Made by a program: the position numbers and the translations under genes
In this document: in pieces, positions 16,236-25,399 of the stretch
How positions within the stretch are numbered: the first letter of the stretch is position 1
Layout of the letters: the number at the start of each line of letters is the position of its first letter
Notes under the pieces: generated by a model
Told to the model about the DNA's origin: nothing
What the model saw: only the letters and a program-made list of their open reading frames with translations
Database searches by the model: none
From: Granulicoccus phenolivorans DSM 17626 = NBRC 107789 = JCM 15570
Lineage (GTDB): Bacteria > Actinomycetota > Actinomycetes > Propionibacteriales > Propionibacteriaceae
Reading direction: 5' to 3'
Assembly (NCBI RefSeq): GCF_000423085.1
Contig: NZ_AUHH01000008.1
Span: 120,800 to 184,799 of the forward strand
Length of the DNA stretch: 64,000 nt

Positions 16236-18014
16236 TCAGGTGACGGGGCGGTGGCGCAGCAGTGTTTCGAGTTCGTCGCGGTCGCTGCGGAGTTGCGCGG
16301 CATCGGGGCGAGTCGGCCAGGCGCGGAGGTCGGTGACGATGGGCGGCGCGGAGCGCAGCATCGCAATGCCGGTGCCGAATGGCAGGGTGCGGATGCGGTC
16401 TGGCGGCAGGATCGGGACGCGGCGGATCGAGCGCTGGTTGGAGCGGGTGCCGTGGTCGCCGAGTGTCACGCTGTCGGTGTACTCGTCGCGCTCTCCGATG
16501 AGCGTGGAGAGGTCTTGGAGGTCGCGGCTGTTGGATGCGCCGCCGAGGATGATCTTGACGATGCTAGCGTCCCAGATCGCGCCGGCCTGGTGTTCACTCC
16601 ACCTGTCGCGAGCCTGTGCGAGGGACTGCAAGACCGGCATGGTCGTGATCCCGGTGCCACCGCCTTCGGCCATGAGCGTCGGCAGTGACGGCAGCGGTGC
16701 GAGATTCCCGATCTCGTCGAGCGCGAGCAGTAGCGGCGGGTCGAGCCGTGCTCCGGGCGAGCGGGCGGCAAGTCGGCGGGCGGTTTCGATGAGGTCTTCG
16801 ACGAACGCCGCGACCAGCGATGCCGAGGCTCCTGCTCCTGCTCCGGTGGCGAGCAGGTACAGGGTGCCTTGTTCGGTGAGGAAGGTCTCGGGGTCGAAGT
16901 GCTCGTGCGGGCCTGGCGTGACGGCATCGAGCACGCGCGGGTCGGCCAGTGCGGCCAGTGCGAGGGAGACGCCTTGCCAGATGCTGTCGCGGGTCTTGGG
17001 GTCGGCGTCGATCATCGCGGCCAGGGAGTCGTCCCAGCCCATCGCCGCGTTCGGGTGTGAGTTGAGGATGGCGACGGCTTCGGACGCGGCGCTGGGGTCG
17101 AGGGTCCATCTGAACAGCTCGGCTGGCTGGCGGCCGTCGAGCGCGGCGGCATGCAGCAGGCTTTGGAGTGCGGTGCGGGTTTTGCCTTCCCAGAACCCGC
17201 CGGACTCGACCCCTCCGGCGCTGAGTCCTGTGGCGGCTGCGAGGCCGTTAGCGCGGATCATCGCGGTCAGCGGATCGTCACAGCCGCGAATGGGCGACCA
17301 GCGCAGCCCGGCGGGGATGCCTTCGGCGAGGTGTTGCGGGTCGAACACCGCGACCGGTCCGCCCCTGCGGCGTCGGGCGCGGAGGGTCGCGGTGAGGTTG
17401 TCGGGCCTGGTGCTGGTGGTGACGACCGCTCCGGGTGCGTCGAGGATCGCGTTGATGACGACATGTAGGCCCTTGCCTGAGCGGGGTGGGCCGATCAGCA
17501 GGATCGAGTCTTCGACAGATGCCCAGACCTCCGTCCCGCGACTGGCACCGAGGAGGTAGCCGACATCCTGCGGGGCTGGTGATTCCAAGGAGGGGCGCAG
17601 TGTGGCCGCGCGGTGCAGCAGTGCCTTCGCGGATGCTGCGGTCTTGACTTCATGGCTGGTCGCGATCCCGGCAAGGCGGTGCGGGTCGGTCTCGGTCTTC
17701 CGCGTGTGGCGGCGCAGCACGATCCACACCCAGACGATCCCGGTGGCGAGTCCGCCGAGCAGTGCCGCGCTGACGAGCCAGTAGGCGACCGGGTTGAGAC
17801 CGTCGGCACCGAGCGCGGTTGCCGGGTCGCCGGGGTTGAACAGCACGGCGAGTCCCGCCGCTGCGCCGGCGTCTGGCTGGGGTGTGCCGGTGAGGAACGC
17901 GGCGACACTGCCACCGGCGCGGAGAACGAGGGCGATCCCGAACATGCCGATCAGCCCAATGAGGGCGGCATTGGTGAGTTCGTCGCCCATGCCCCCGGCC
18001 TGCCGCTGGTTCAT
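16236..18014 (-). CDS. VirD4/TraG-type coupling ATPase (T4CP)
   Basis: A 592-residue protein with two N-terminal membrane segments (ALIGLIGMFGIALVLRAGG and PVAYWLVSAALLGGLATGIVWVWIV), then a TraG/VirD4 ATPase. Walker A is LIGPPRSGKGLHVVINAIL, with TTSTRPDNLTATL after it, and Walker B is LLLALDEIGNLAPLPSLPTLMAEGGGTGITT. The coupling protein delivers the relaxosome to the secretion channel. ATGA overlap with the upstream gene indicates translational coupling. Spacing to the SSB gene is 82 bp. Confidence 0.9.
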   Translation of the reverse strand: MNQRQAGGMGDELTNAALIGLIGMFGIALVLRAGGSVAAFLTGTPQPDAGAAAGLAVLFNPGDPATALGADGLNPVAYWLVSAALLGGLATGIVWVWIVLRRHTRKTETDPHRLAGIATSHEVKTAASAKALLHRAATLRPSLESPAPQDVGYLLGASRGTEVWASVEDSILLIGPPRSGKGLHVVINAILDAPGAVVTTSTRPDNLTATLRARRRRGGPVAVFDPQHLAEGIPAGLRWSPIRGCDDPLTAMIRANGLAAATGLSAGGVESGGFWEGKTRTALQSLLHAAALDGRQPAELFRWTLDPSAASEAVAILNSHPNAAMGWDDSLAAMIDADPKTRDSIWQGVSLALAALADPRVLDAVTPGPHEHFDPETFLTEQGTLYLLATGAGAGASASLVAAFVEDLIETARRLAARSPGARLDPPLLLALDEIGNLAPLPSLPTLMAEGGGTGITTMPVLQSLAQARDRWSEHQAGAIWDASIVKIILGGASNSRDLQDLSTLIGERDEYTDSVTLGDHGTRSNQRSIRRVPILPPDRIRTLPFGTGIAMLRSAPPIVTDLRAWPTRPDAAQLRSDRDELETLLRHRPVT

Positions 18015-18559
18015 GTCAGCCGCCGCACCGCGAGCGTGCCCGAGATGCGCCCGAACAGGATCACCTCGTGTGTGCCGTCGGGTAGGTCGTCGAGGTCGAT
18101 GAGCGTCCGGGCTTCGCCGGTCCCGGTAGCGTCGGTGTGGGAGACGATCGTCGCGACAGCGACATCCTCGCCAGGCACGAACCCGCCCGCGGTGACCTCA
18201 GCCAAGCGCGGCACCCGTCGGGCGTGGCGACTTCGACGAGTTTCCGGCGCAGGGGTCTCGGACGGTGCGACTGCGCGTCGGGGTTTGCGGGTGCGGAGGA
18301 TGTCGGTGAAGACGCTGCCGTCGTTCTCGCGCACCTCGACTCGGACTGCGATGGTGCGGTCGTTGGTGATGGCATCCATGAGCGGCCCGAACGTCGCGCG
18401 CGTCCAGTCGCCCGCGTCCGGCGACGCGAACGGTGTTCCATCGACCGTGGCGGTGAGGGTGCCGTCTGCAGCGACGGTGACGAGGACGTGCGGCAGCTCG
18501 ACGGGAGCCGTGGCATCGTCTTCGTTCGGGGTGGATCGGCGCGGGCCGGTGAGGTTCAT
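18011..18559 (-). CDS. Hypothetical conjugation-operon protein
   Basis: A 182-residue soluble protein from ATG 18559 (MNLTGPRRSTPNEDDATAP). It has a beta-rich N-terminal half (HVLVTVAADGTLTATVDGTPF and TIAVRVEVRENDGSVFTDIL), an arginine-rich linker (ETRRSRHARRVPR) and a second beta-rich domain ending HEVILFGRISGTLAVRRLT. The family was not recognised. It overlaps VirB4 and VirD4 by 4 bp on either side, so stoichiometric expression with both ATPases is likely. Confidence 0.7.
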   Translation of the reverse strand: MNLTGPRRSTPNEDDATAPVELPHVLVTVAADGTLTATVDGTPFASPDAGDWTRATFGPLMDAITNDRTIAVRVEVRENDGSVFTDILRTRKPRRAVAPSETPAPETRRSRHARRVPRLAEVTAGGFVPGEDVAVATIVSHTDATGTGEARTLIDLDDLPDGTHEVILFGRISGTLAVRRLT

Positions 18560-20040
18560 CGGTGTCCTCCTGCGGCGCGGCTGCTGGTGTCGAACAGGGC
18601 GAGTTCGTCGGGGTGGAGTTGGTGCTGGCAGACGAAGCTCCTGGCCTTGATCCGCCACAGCCCTTGGCCGACGCCAAGGTTCGGCAAGAGCTGCTGCTCC
18701 GTGCCGGTCAGACCGAGGGCGGTCGCGGTCGGTCCGAGCTGGTCGGACTCCTGCCGGTACACGATCCGCGTTTCCGCGTTCGCGAGTAGTGAGTTCGCCA
18801 GGGAGCGCATGGCTGAGCCTTGGTCGCCCACGTTGTCGAGGTCGGTGAGCTTGTGGAAGATCAGCATGTTCGCGATCCCGTAGTGCCGCGCGAGTCGCCA
18901 GTGCGCATCCATCCGCCGCAGCAGCGCTGGATGGGACATGAGCCGCCAGGCCTCGTCGTAGATCACCCACCGCTGTCCACCGTTCGGGTCGAGCAGCGCG
19001 GACTCCATCCACGCCGACGAGCACGTCATCAACACCGAAATGAGCGTCGAGTTCTCGGTGACGCGCGAGAGGTCGAGCGAGATCATCGGCAGCGACGGGT
19101 CGAACGCGACCGTCGAAGGCCCGTCGAACAGTCCGGCCAGGTCGCCGGCCACGAGACGGCGCAGCGCGTGGCCGACGAGCCTGCCGTCCTCGGCCAACCG
19201 GCCGTCGGCATCCGCGCTCGGGGCGAGGATGCGGTCAACGACCATCGGCAGGATCGGCACATCGTTCTCCCGCACGGTCTGGGTCAGGGCGATGTCGATC
19301 GCGGTGTGCTCCAACGGCGACAATCCCCGCGCGAGCACGGTCTCCGCGAGTGCGCCGATCAGGTCACGCCGTCGGGCTGCGACAGTGGACGCCCATTGCT
19401 CATCCGAGAGACCGCTGGGCCGGTGGCCTTCATCGAGCGGATTCAGGCGAGTGTTGAGTCCGTGACCGAGGACGATGGCACGTCCACCGACGGCGTTGGC
19501 GACGGCGGTGTGTTCGCCCTTCGGGTCGCCGGGCACGTATACGCGCCGTCCGAACGGTAGCGAGCGCGTGTAGAGGGACTTGGCCAGCGATGACTTGCCG
19601 GAGCCGACGATCCCGGCCAGCACCACGTTGGGTGCGGTGATGATGCCGCGTGCGTAGAGCACCCACGGGTCGTAGACGAAACTCCCGCCCGAGTAGAGGT
19701 CTTGGCCGACGAACACGCCATCGGCGCCGAGACCGCCCTCGGCGACGAACGGGTACGCACCCGCCAGCGTCGCCGACGTGTCCTGATGCCGCGTCAGATG
19801 GAACCGGCCCGGAGTGCGCAGCCGCGCAGCGCCGGACTCGCCTGCCTTCGGCAGGTAGACCGTCGCGCGGCGCTCGGCACGCTCCTCCTCGGCCTTTGCC
19901 TTCGCGGCGGCGAGCGCGGTCCTTCGCTGCTCGGCGTGGAGTCGGGCCTCGGCCTTGCGGCGCTGCTTGCGGAGCTTCCGCCGCTCCTTCGACGGTGCCA
20001 CCAGGACAGCGGTATGCAGCCGCGCGCGATCCTCGGTCAC
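18556..20040 (-). CDS. VirB4-like conjugation ATPase
   Basis: A 494-residue ATPase starting with GTG at 20040 (GTGA overlap with the preceding gene). The N-terminus is a highly charged helix (KERRKLRKQRRKAEARLHAEQRR). Walker A is GIVGSGKSS at residues 143-151 and Walker B is RWVIYDEAWRLMSHPALLRRMDAHWRLARHYG. The last part, ARSFVCQHQLHPDELALFDTSSRA, resembles the end of TraC/VirB4. It powers assembly of the type IV secretion channel. The SCO6880 protein upstream may carry the N-terminal half that is fused to VirB4 in other systems. Confidence 0.88.
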   Translation of the reverse strand: MTEDRARLHTAVLVAPSKERRKLRKQRRKAEARLHAEQRRTALAAAKAKAEEERAERRATVYLPKAGESGAARLRTPGRFHLTRHQDTSATLAGAYPFVAEGGLGADGVFVGQDLYSGGSFVYDPWVLYARGIITAPNVVLAGIVGSGKSSLAKSLYTRSLPFGRRVYVPGDPKGEHTAVANAVGGRAIVLGHGLNTRLNPLDEGHRPSGLSDEQWASTVAARRRDLIGALAETVLARGLSPLEHTAIDIALTQTVRENDVPILPMVVDRILAPSADADGRLAEDGRLVGHALRRLVAGDLAGLFDGPSTVAFDPSLPMISLDLSRVTENSTLISVLMTCSSAWMESALLDPNGGQRWVIYDEAWRLMSHPALLRRMDAHWRLARHYGIANMLIFHKLTDLDNVGDQGSAMRSLANSLLANAETRIVYRQESDQLGPTATALGLTGTEQQLLPNLGVGQGLWRIKARSFVCQHQLHPDELALFDTSSRAAGGHR

Positions 20041-20867
20041 CGCACCAGCCCCCGCGACTGCTTGACCGCCGTGATCTTGGCCGGCTCGAACCACGACCCA
20101 TCCCGCTTCGGGGTCGGCGGGTCGGCTCGCTTCGGAGCGCCCGGCGACGAGTACGACACCAGAAGCTCCGGCCCCGGCTGCACCGGAGCCGGTTCGACCA
20201 GCTCGGCATCCTGGGGCTCGGCCTCTGGTTCGGTGTAGCGGCGCAGCAGCGAGACGTAGCCGATATGCGGGTTGACGACCAGCGCGTAGTCGCCCGAGAG
20301 CGCAACCCGATCGTTGGTGCCCTCGCCGGGCTTGTCGTAGACATACCCGTTCTCCAGCGCGGCCTGCGTGGTCTCGTCGCCGTAGTCCCACTGCGCGAGG
20401 AAGTCCACCGCATCCACGTGTCCCAGCTCGCCCAGGATGTGCAACGGCCGGTCGGCCTCCTCGCCCTGGAGGAACACCACGCTGACCCACCGCGACGGCA
20501 TGACCTCCTCGACGGCGGGCTCGGGGTGCCAGGCGATCCGCCCCGCGGCGATGAAGCCTTCCGCGAGCCGGTCGTGGGCCCGGTCGACGAGGTTCGCGGC
20601 CTGACGCAACTCTTCCGCAGCAGCGAGCGCCTCCCGCACGCCTGCCTCGTGGCTTCCGGCGTCGTTGAACGCGTGCGCGGCCTTGCGCTCGTGAACATCG
20701 GCGATCTGGTCGAGCGCCTGCCGCAGCGAGCGCATGCCCGAGGACAGATCACCGATCACCCCGTACATCTCGGCGGGCTGATCGAAGCCCCGGCTCGCGT
20801 GCGCGAGGCCGCGCAAGGCTTCGGACGCCTCGGCGGCGTCGGCAGTCGAATCGAAGAACGTAGGCAT
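20037..20867 (-). CDS. Hypothetical conjugation-operon protein
   Basis: A 276-residue soluble protein. Residues 1-115 are alanine-rich helices (QPAEMYGVIGDLSSGMRSLRQALDQIADVHERKAAHAFNDAGSHEAGVREALAAAEELRQAANLVDRAHDRLAEGFIAAGRI), reminiscent of a coiled-coil bundle. Residues 125-220 are beta-rich, and the C-terminus is proline-rich. The family was not recognised. It is translated with VirB4 (GTGA overlap), and its N-terminal helices recall WXG100-like secretion chaperones, a weak likeness only. Confidence 0.7.
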   Translation of the reverse strand: MPTFFDSTADAAEASEALRGLAHASRGFDQPAEMYGVIGDLSSGMRSLRQALDQIADVHERKAAHAFNDAGSHEAGVREALAAAEELRQAANLVDRAHDRLAEGFIAAGRIAWHPEPAVEEVMPSRWVSVVFLQGEEADRPLHILGELGHVDAVDFLAQWDYGDETTQAALENGYVYDKPGEGTNDRVALSGDYALVVNPHIGYVSLLRRYTEPEAEPQDAELVEPAPVQPGPELLVSYSSPGAPKRADPPTPKRDGSWFEPAKITAVKQSRGLVR

Positions 20868-20982
20868 GGTGACCTCCTGGTGCCGTATGACGGGGAGGTG
20901 CGCACCAGCGAACGGAAAATGTCGGTGGTGCGGCCTAGCGTTGTAGATGACACGAGGGCAAACGAGGCAGGAGCCCGACAGA

Positions 20983-22044
20983 GTGAGCGCAAGTCAGTAC
21001 CGAGGACAGCTTGACCGCAAGCGCAAACAGCGGATCGACGCGGACAAGAAGGCGGGTGAGTACCGGTCGAAGGAGTCCTCGAAGCGAGCCGATGCCGCCA
21101 AGGCGCGGCAGGCTGCCGCAAAGACGACGAGCAGTTCCACCCGCAGCAGCAAGTTGCGGGACGCCGAGCGCCGCGAGAAGGAAGCGGAGACTGCGGGCAA
21201 GGAGGCCAGCCGCTGGCAGACCCGGGCAGCCGGCTACGCGAAGGACGAGGCCGCGCTACAGACCAAGCTCTCCCGTGCCGAACAGTCGGAGGCCGATGCC
21301 GCCGAGAGACGCCGAAAGAGCGAGCAGCAGCGTGCCGACCGGCGGGCGGCGGCTGAACGTGCCCAGCTTGAATCGCGGATCAGCGGTGCCGAGGTAGCCG
21401 TCAGTCACGCGCTGCGTCAGCTCCCAGCGCCCAAGCCGGAGAAGCTCCGAGTGCTCATGCTGGGTGCTTCGGCCGAAGGTGACCTCCGCGTTGGAAGGGA
21501 GCAGAAGCGCATCCGGGCAGCGGTCGAGTCGGCTTTGCACCGTGACCAGATCGAACTCGATGTGCGGCCAGCAGCAACTACGGCTGACCTACTGGACGGC
21601 ATCACGAAGTTCCGTCCTCACGTGGTCCACTTCTCGGGCCACAGCAACGACGACCTGATCGTCTTTGAGGATGAAGCAGACGAACCCCACGAGGGAGTGA
21701 TCGTGACGGCGCTAGCCTTCGCACGCGCGATCAGCGCAACCGACGATCCTCCGCTCCTCGTCCTGCTGAACTCGTGTCGCTCCGCAGCCCAGATCGACGA
21801 CCTGGTGGCTCGAGTCGTGCCGTTCGCGATCGGGATGGCCGACAGCATCGAAGACGCCGATGCGATCAACTACGCCGCACAGTTCTACGCGGCAGTCGCA
21901 AACGGGCAGTCCATCATCTCTTCGCATCTGTCGGGACAGGCTGCGCTCGAACTCGCGGGACTGGAAAGCGCTGACCTGCCGACCCTTGCTTGGGCACCCG
22001 ATGTCGATCCATCAGCCACGATCCTCGTCAGCCCTGAAGGCTGA
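20983..22044 (+). CDS. Coiled-coil / CHAT (caspase-like) domain protein inside the conjugation operon
   Basis: A 353-residue protein starting at GTG 20983, with AGGAG 9 nt ahead; an ATG at 20947 is possible but lacks a ribosome site. Residues 1-145 are an uninterrupted charged coiled-coil (AERREKEAETAGKEASRWQTRAAGYAKDEAALQTKL). Residues 154-353 show the CHAT/caspase-fold order: RVLMLGASAEGDLRVGREQKRI, then VVHFSGHSNDDL (His216/His220), then LLVLLNSCRSAAQ (Cys265). The Cys-His dyad implies a protease. It lies on the strand opposite to the surrounding transfer genes. This suggests independent cargo, possibly a suicide or defence effector. The substrate is unknown. Confidence 0.78.
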   Translation: MSASQYRGQLDRKRKQRIDADKKAGEYRSKESSKRADAAKARQAAAKTTSSSTRSSKLRDAERREKEAETAGKEASRWQTRAAGYAKDEAALQTKLSRAEQSEADAAERRRKSEQQRADRRAAAERAQLESRISGAEVAVSHALRQLPAPKPEKLRVLMLGASAEGDLRVGREQKRIRAAVESALHRDQIELDVRPAATTADLLDGITKFRPHVVHFSGHSNDDLIVFEDEADEPHEGVIVTALAFARAISATDDPPLLVLLNSCRSAAQIDDLVARVVPFAIGMADSIEDADAINYAAQFYAAVANGQSIISSHLSGQAALELAGLESADLPTLAWAPDVDPSATILVSPEG

Positions 22045-22046
22045 AC

Positions 22047-23519
22047 TCAGACCCGCCGGCAGAGCGGGAGCGCGGCGGCGGTGAAGGCGGCGGCTTGCTG
22101 GCCGACGAGCAGCCGCGTCTCACAGGAGGCTTGGATCGCGGCCTGCTCGATCGCGGCGACGGCGGCATCGAGCTCTTCGCCGGTGGGCGCAGAGACGGCG
22201 ATGAGGCCGGTGTAGCGGAGGATGCCGTGGCCGGCGGTGAGGTCGGCTTCTTGCTGGAGCACGTCGTGATACTCGGCGGTCTGCGAGGCGTCCTCGATCT
22301 GGCCGATCTTCGCGCGCTGGGCCTGGTCGGAGATGTGCTCGACCTTCTTCCTGCGGATGTCGCGAGCAGCGGCATCGGAGCGCATCGGGGTGCAGATCAG
22401 CGAGAACGACCGCTGGATGCCGGTGGACAGCAGCACGGGCGACAGGAATCCCGGATAGACGAGCGACCTGGGCCACTCGCTGACCCAGAGCACCGCGTGG
22501 TGGGCGGAGTCGGTGCGCAGCTTGCCCCAGGTCTCGGTGACCGCAACCGGCCCTGCGGTCGCGAGGGACTGGCCGAGCCTGCCGTGCCGTTCCAGCGTGG
22601 CGGCGATCGCTGGGTCGTAGGCGGAACGCAGCATCACCGCGATGTGCCCTGGTGTCAGCCATCCCGACGGCGAGAGGTCGGCGGAGCGAAGCGCCGCGAT
22701 GAGAGTGTTCATCTCTTGGCGCAGCACGGCGGCAGCACCGCGCATCCCGGCGCCCGCGGTCCTGATCTGCCGAGCGCTGGTCTTCATGTCCAGTGACAGC
22801 GAGAGGGTGGTGGCGTGGCGTTCGCCGGCGGGTCCGGCACGGTCGATGAGTTCTGCGTAGGTGTCGGCCGCCCATGATCCGTCCGGGGTGCCGTGGGTGG
22901 CCCACCATTCGGCCAGTCCGGTGCCGGAGTCCGGCAGAGTCCGCTCCAAGACCTGAAGAGTCGCGATCCGCCCGGAGCGGCAGACGGTGGCCAGCACCCG
23001 GCCCCAGGAGCTGACGCGGCGTTCCTGCTCGCCGGGATCGAGGAGCACGAACGCGGGATGGGTGACCTCGCACACCACGGTCAACGTGGCGGCGTGGGGG
23101 TCGTGGATCATCCCCGCTCCGGTGTCGGGGTCGGTGTACTCGCGCAGTCGCGCCATGTCGCCGGGCAGTGCGAGGGTGCCGACGGGGCGCGGGACGACGA
23201 TCCTGCGCCGGTACAGCAGTTGTCCGCCGGTGGTACGCCACAGCCACCAGCAGGCGATGGGCAGCCACTCCACGATCGGCCGGCCCGCGATCGGTATCCA
23301 AGTCAGCGCGGCGGCGAGTACCCAGATCGGGGCACTGTAGGCGAGCAGCATCCCACCTCCGGCGTAGAACGCGCCGATGAGTGTGGCTCCGCCGATGGCG
23401 AGTGTGATGAGCTGGGTCAGCGACAGGCCGAGGAGGACGCCGCGGCGGGTGAGGCGGGAGAACTTCACCGGCACGAGTTCACCCGCAGTGGGCCGGTCCT
23501 GGTTCGTGCTGCTCATCAT
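22047..23519 (-). CDS. SCO6880/PrgI-like conjugation membrane protein
   Basis: A 490-residue protein with two N-terminal membrane helices (GVLLGLSLTQLITLAIGGATLIGAFYAGGG and APIWVLAAALTWIPIAG), then a large soluble domain. The layout and residues (RPIVEWLPIACWWLWRTTGGQLLYRRR; TLVSWGRVLATVCRSG-like; HISDQAQRAKIGQIEDASQTAEYHDVLQQEADL) are those of SCO6880 proteins, which replace the PrgI plus VirB4 N-terminal module in actinobacterial type IV systems. It ends 3 bp from the convergent CHAT gene. Confidence 0.82.
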   Translation of the reverse strand: MMSSTNQDRPTAGELVPVKFSRLTRRGVLLGLSLTQLITLAIGGATLIGAFYAGGGMLLAYSAPIWVLAAALTWIPIAGRPIVEWLPIACWWLWRTTGGQLLYRRRIVVPRPVGTLALPGDMARLREYTDPDTGAGMIHDPHAATLTVVCEVTHPAFVLLDPGEQERRVSSWGRVLATVCRSGRIATLQVLERTLPDSGTGLAEWWATHGTPDGSWAADTYAELIDRAGPAGERHATTLSLSLDMKTSARQIRTAGAGMRGAAAVLRQEMNTLIAALRSADLSPSGWLTPGHIAVMLRSAYDPAIAATLERHGRLGQSLATAGPVAVTETWGKLRTDSAHHAVLWVSEWPRSLVYPGFLSPVLLSTGIQRSFSLICTPMRSDAAARDIRRKKVEHISDQAQRAKIGQIEDASQTAEYHDVLQQEADLTAGHGILRYTGLIAVSAPTGEELDAAVAAIEQAAIQASCETRLLVGQQAAAFTAAALPLCRRV

Positions 23520-24881
23520 CTACTCCTTTGGTGGGCGTGGCGCGGGCGGCGGGGGCTGCTTCGGCGGCGGTGACGGGTCGGTGCTCGGCGGTCGTGGTGC
23601 CGAGATTGACGGCGGTGCCGCAGGTGAGGCGGCGGGCGGTGGCGTTGTCTGCGCGGCTGCGTCGGCGGCGTGCTCGCCCTGGGTTCCCAGCGCCGTTCCG
23701 GCCTTCGGCCCGGCGGTCGCGGCACCCTTGGCGACACTCGCCCCGACCACCACCCCTGCGGCCACGGGGCCGGCCGCGGCCGCGCCGCCCCCGCCTGCGG
23801 CGGCACCTCCACCACCCGCGGCGGGTGCCGGTGCCGGGGTCTTCGGCGGTGGCGGTGTGCTACTTCCTCCACCGGAGCCTCCGCCCGCGTTCCCGCCGCC
23901 ACTGCTGCTCCCGTCGAGCACCTTCTTCCGATCGCCGCCTCCTTGCGGCTTGGTCGGGACGGGGATCGGGCGGTTGAGTGCGCTCTTGGCGTCCTGCTCG
24001 GAGCCGATCGCGTGGTACATGTCGAACCCGACGAACGCGATGAACTTGTACGTGAGATACGGGGCGAACGCGGCCATCGCCATCAGCACGATCCCCGCGA
24101 TGGGATCGCTGACCGAGGCGAGGTCGGCGTCGATCGGTGCGGAGACCTGGGTGATCGCGACGAGGAACATCACGACGAGCACGAGCTTGGAGCAGATCAG
24201 CGCGACGACGAACATCGCCCACTTCCCGATCCACCCCCGCGAGGCGTCCCACGAGGCACCGCTGAACGCGAGCGGCGCGAACACGACCGCCACCAGCAGG
24301 AGCGCTTTCCGGACGAGGAGGGACAGCCACACGATCGCGGCGGCGGTGATCGCGAGGCCAGCCATGAAGATCGTGATGATGGCGCCGACACCGGGAGCGG
24401 CGATGTTGATGCCGACCAGCCCTGCGGCGAGGAGGGCGATCTTGTCGCCCATCGACTCGGTGGTCTCTCCGGCGGCTTGCACGATCCCGATGCACAGTTG
24501 ATCGACGACTTCCAGCAGCAGTGCCGTGAGCGTGATGACGACAAACGATCCGAGGACGGACTTCGCCAGGCCGAGCGCGGCGCGGGTCAGGGCGGTGGGG
24601 TCGCGGCGGATCAGCCCGGTGATGAGTTGGAGGCAGAAGAAGATCAGCATCACGAAGACGGCGATGCCGAACAGCAGGTTGTAGACGGCGATGTAGCCGG
24701 GCTTGGTGACATCCACCAGCGTCGTGGTGTCGAAGACCGACCAGACCGCCTCGAACAGCCACCCGGCGGCGGCACCCATCGCCTGCGCGAGCCAGTCGAA
24801 CGGGGCCGCGACCAACGACGCGGCTCCTTCGCCGACGGCATCGCACACCGAGGAGATCACGGGAACGTCGCACACGCCCAT
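23520..24881 (-). CDS. TrbL/VirB6-like channel protein
   Basis: A polytopic protein (453 residues from ATG 24881; GTG 24890 also possible). It opens with MGVCDVPVISSVCDAVGEGAASLVAAPFDWLAQAMG and carries about six to eight hydrophobic helices up to residue 300. The C-terminal 150 residues form a low-complexity Gly/Pro/Ala tail. The single large hydrophobic core with an extended tail fits TrbL/VirB6, the inner-membrane part of the transfer channel. The tail probably spans the periplasm or cell wall. Confidence 0.82.
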   Translation of the reverse strand: MGVCDVPVISSVCDAVGEGAASLVAAPFDWLAQAMGAAAGWLFEAVWSVFDTTTLVDVTKPGYIAVYNLLFGIAVFVMLIFFCLQLITGLIRRDPTALTRAALGLAKSVLGSFVVITLTALLLEVVDQLCIGIVQAAGETTESMGDKIALLAAGLVGINIAAPGVGAIITIFMAGLAITAAAIVWLSLLVRKALLLVAVVFAPLAFSGASWDASRGWIGKWAMFVVALICSKLVLVVMFLVAITQVSAPIDADLASVSDPIAGIVLMAMAAFAPYLTYKFIAFVGFDMYHAIGSEQDAKSALNRPIPVPTKPQGGGDRKKVLDGSSSGGGNAGGGSGGGSSTPPPPKTPAPAPAAGGGGAAAGGGGAAAAGPVAAGVVVGASVAKGAATAGPKAGTALGTQGEHAADAAAQTTPPPAASPAAPPSISAPRPPSTDPSPPPKQPPPPAPRPPKE

Positions 24882-24915
24882 CACGAACACCAGCTCTCGA
24901 CGACGATGGGGCGGG

Positions 24916-25236
24916 TCAGACGGACTGGCCGACGTTCCAGAAGAAGTTGATGAGCGTCACGCTCGAGCCGCAGATCACCGCAGCGCCGCAGGAGACGAGG
25001 ACGCCGATCTTCCCGCGCGAGGCGAGGTGTGGGTTGGAGGAGTTCGCGCCGAAGCCCCACACGATCGCGGACACGATCAGCGCGAGCACGGACAGGATGA
25101 GGCCGATGGTCATCACCGCGCCGACGATGGTGCGCAGTTGGTTGATCCCCGGCAGGCCGTTGGTGTTGGGGTCGATGTTGATGTCCATTGGCACCAGCAG
25201 CGGCGCGGACATGACGTTGGCGAGCAGATCGAACAC
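24916..25236 (-). CDS. DUF6112 family membrane protein (copy 1)
   Basis: A 106-residue protein from GTG 25236, preceded by AAGGAGA at good spacing. Residues 1-35 are polar (VFDLLANVMSAPLLVPMDINIDPNTNGLPGINQ), followed by two hydrophobic helices (IVGAVMTIGLILSVLALIVSAIVWGFG; IGVLVSCGAAVICGSSVTLINFFWNVG). Two-helix proteins next to TrbL correspond to VirB2/pilin-like or VirB3 positions. DUF6112 proteins are specific to actinobacterial conjugative elements. It resembles the protein at 26281-26547. Confidence 0.75.
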   Translation of the reverse strand: MFDLLANVMSAPLLVPMDINIDPNTNGLPGINQLRTIVGAVMTIGLILSVLALIVSAIVWGFGANSSNPHLASRGKIGVLVSCGAAVICGSSVTLINFFWNVGQSV

Positions 25237-25399
25237 GGTAGGTCTCCTTGGCGACGGGCGGCCCGCCCACGAACTCGCAGACGGGGTACACGCGACAGGT
25301 GCGCGCTCGTCGCCGTCCCTGTCGGTGGCCGCCCGTAGCCTTGGAGTATCTGTGCGTCGCTCGCCCGCACGGGACCGCCGGACGAGAGGTGCAAGGAAC

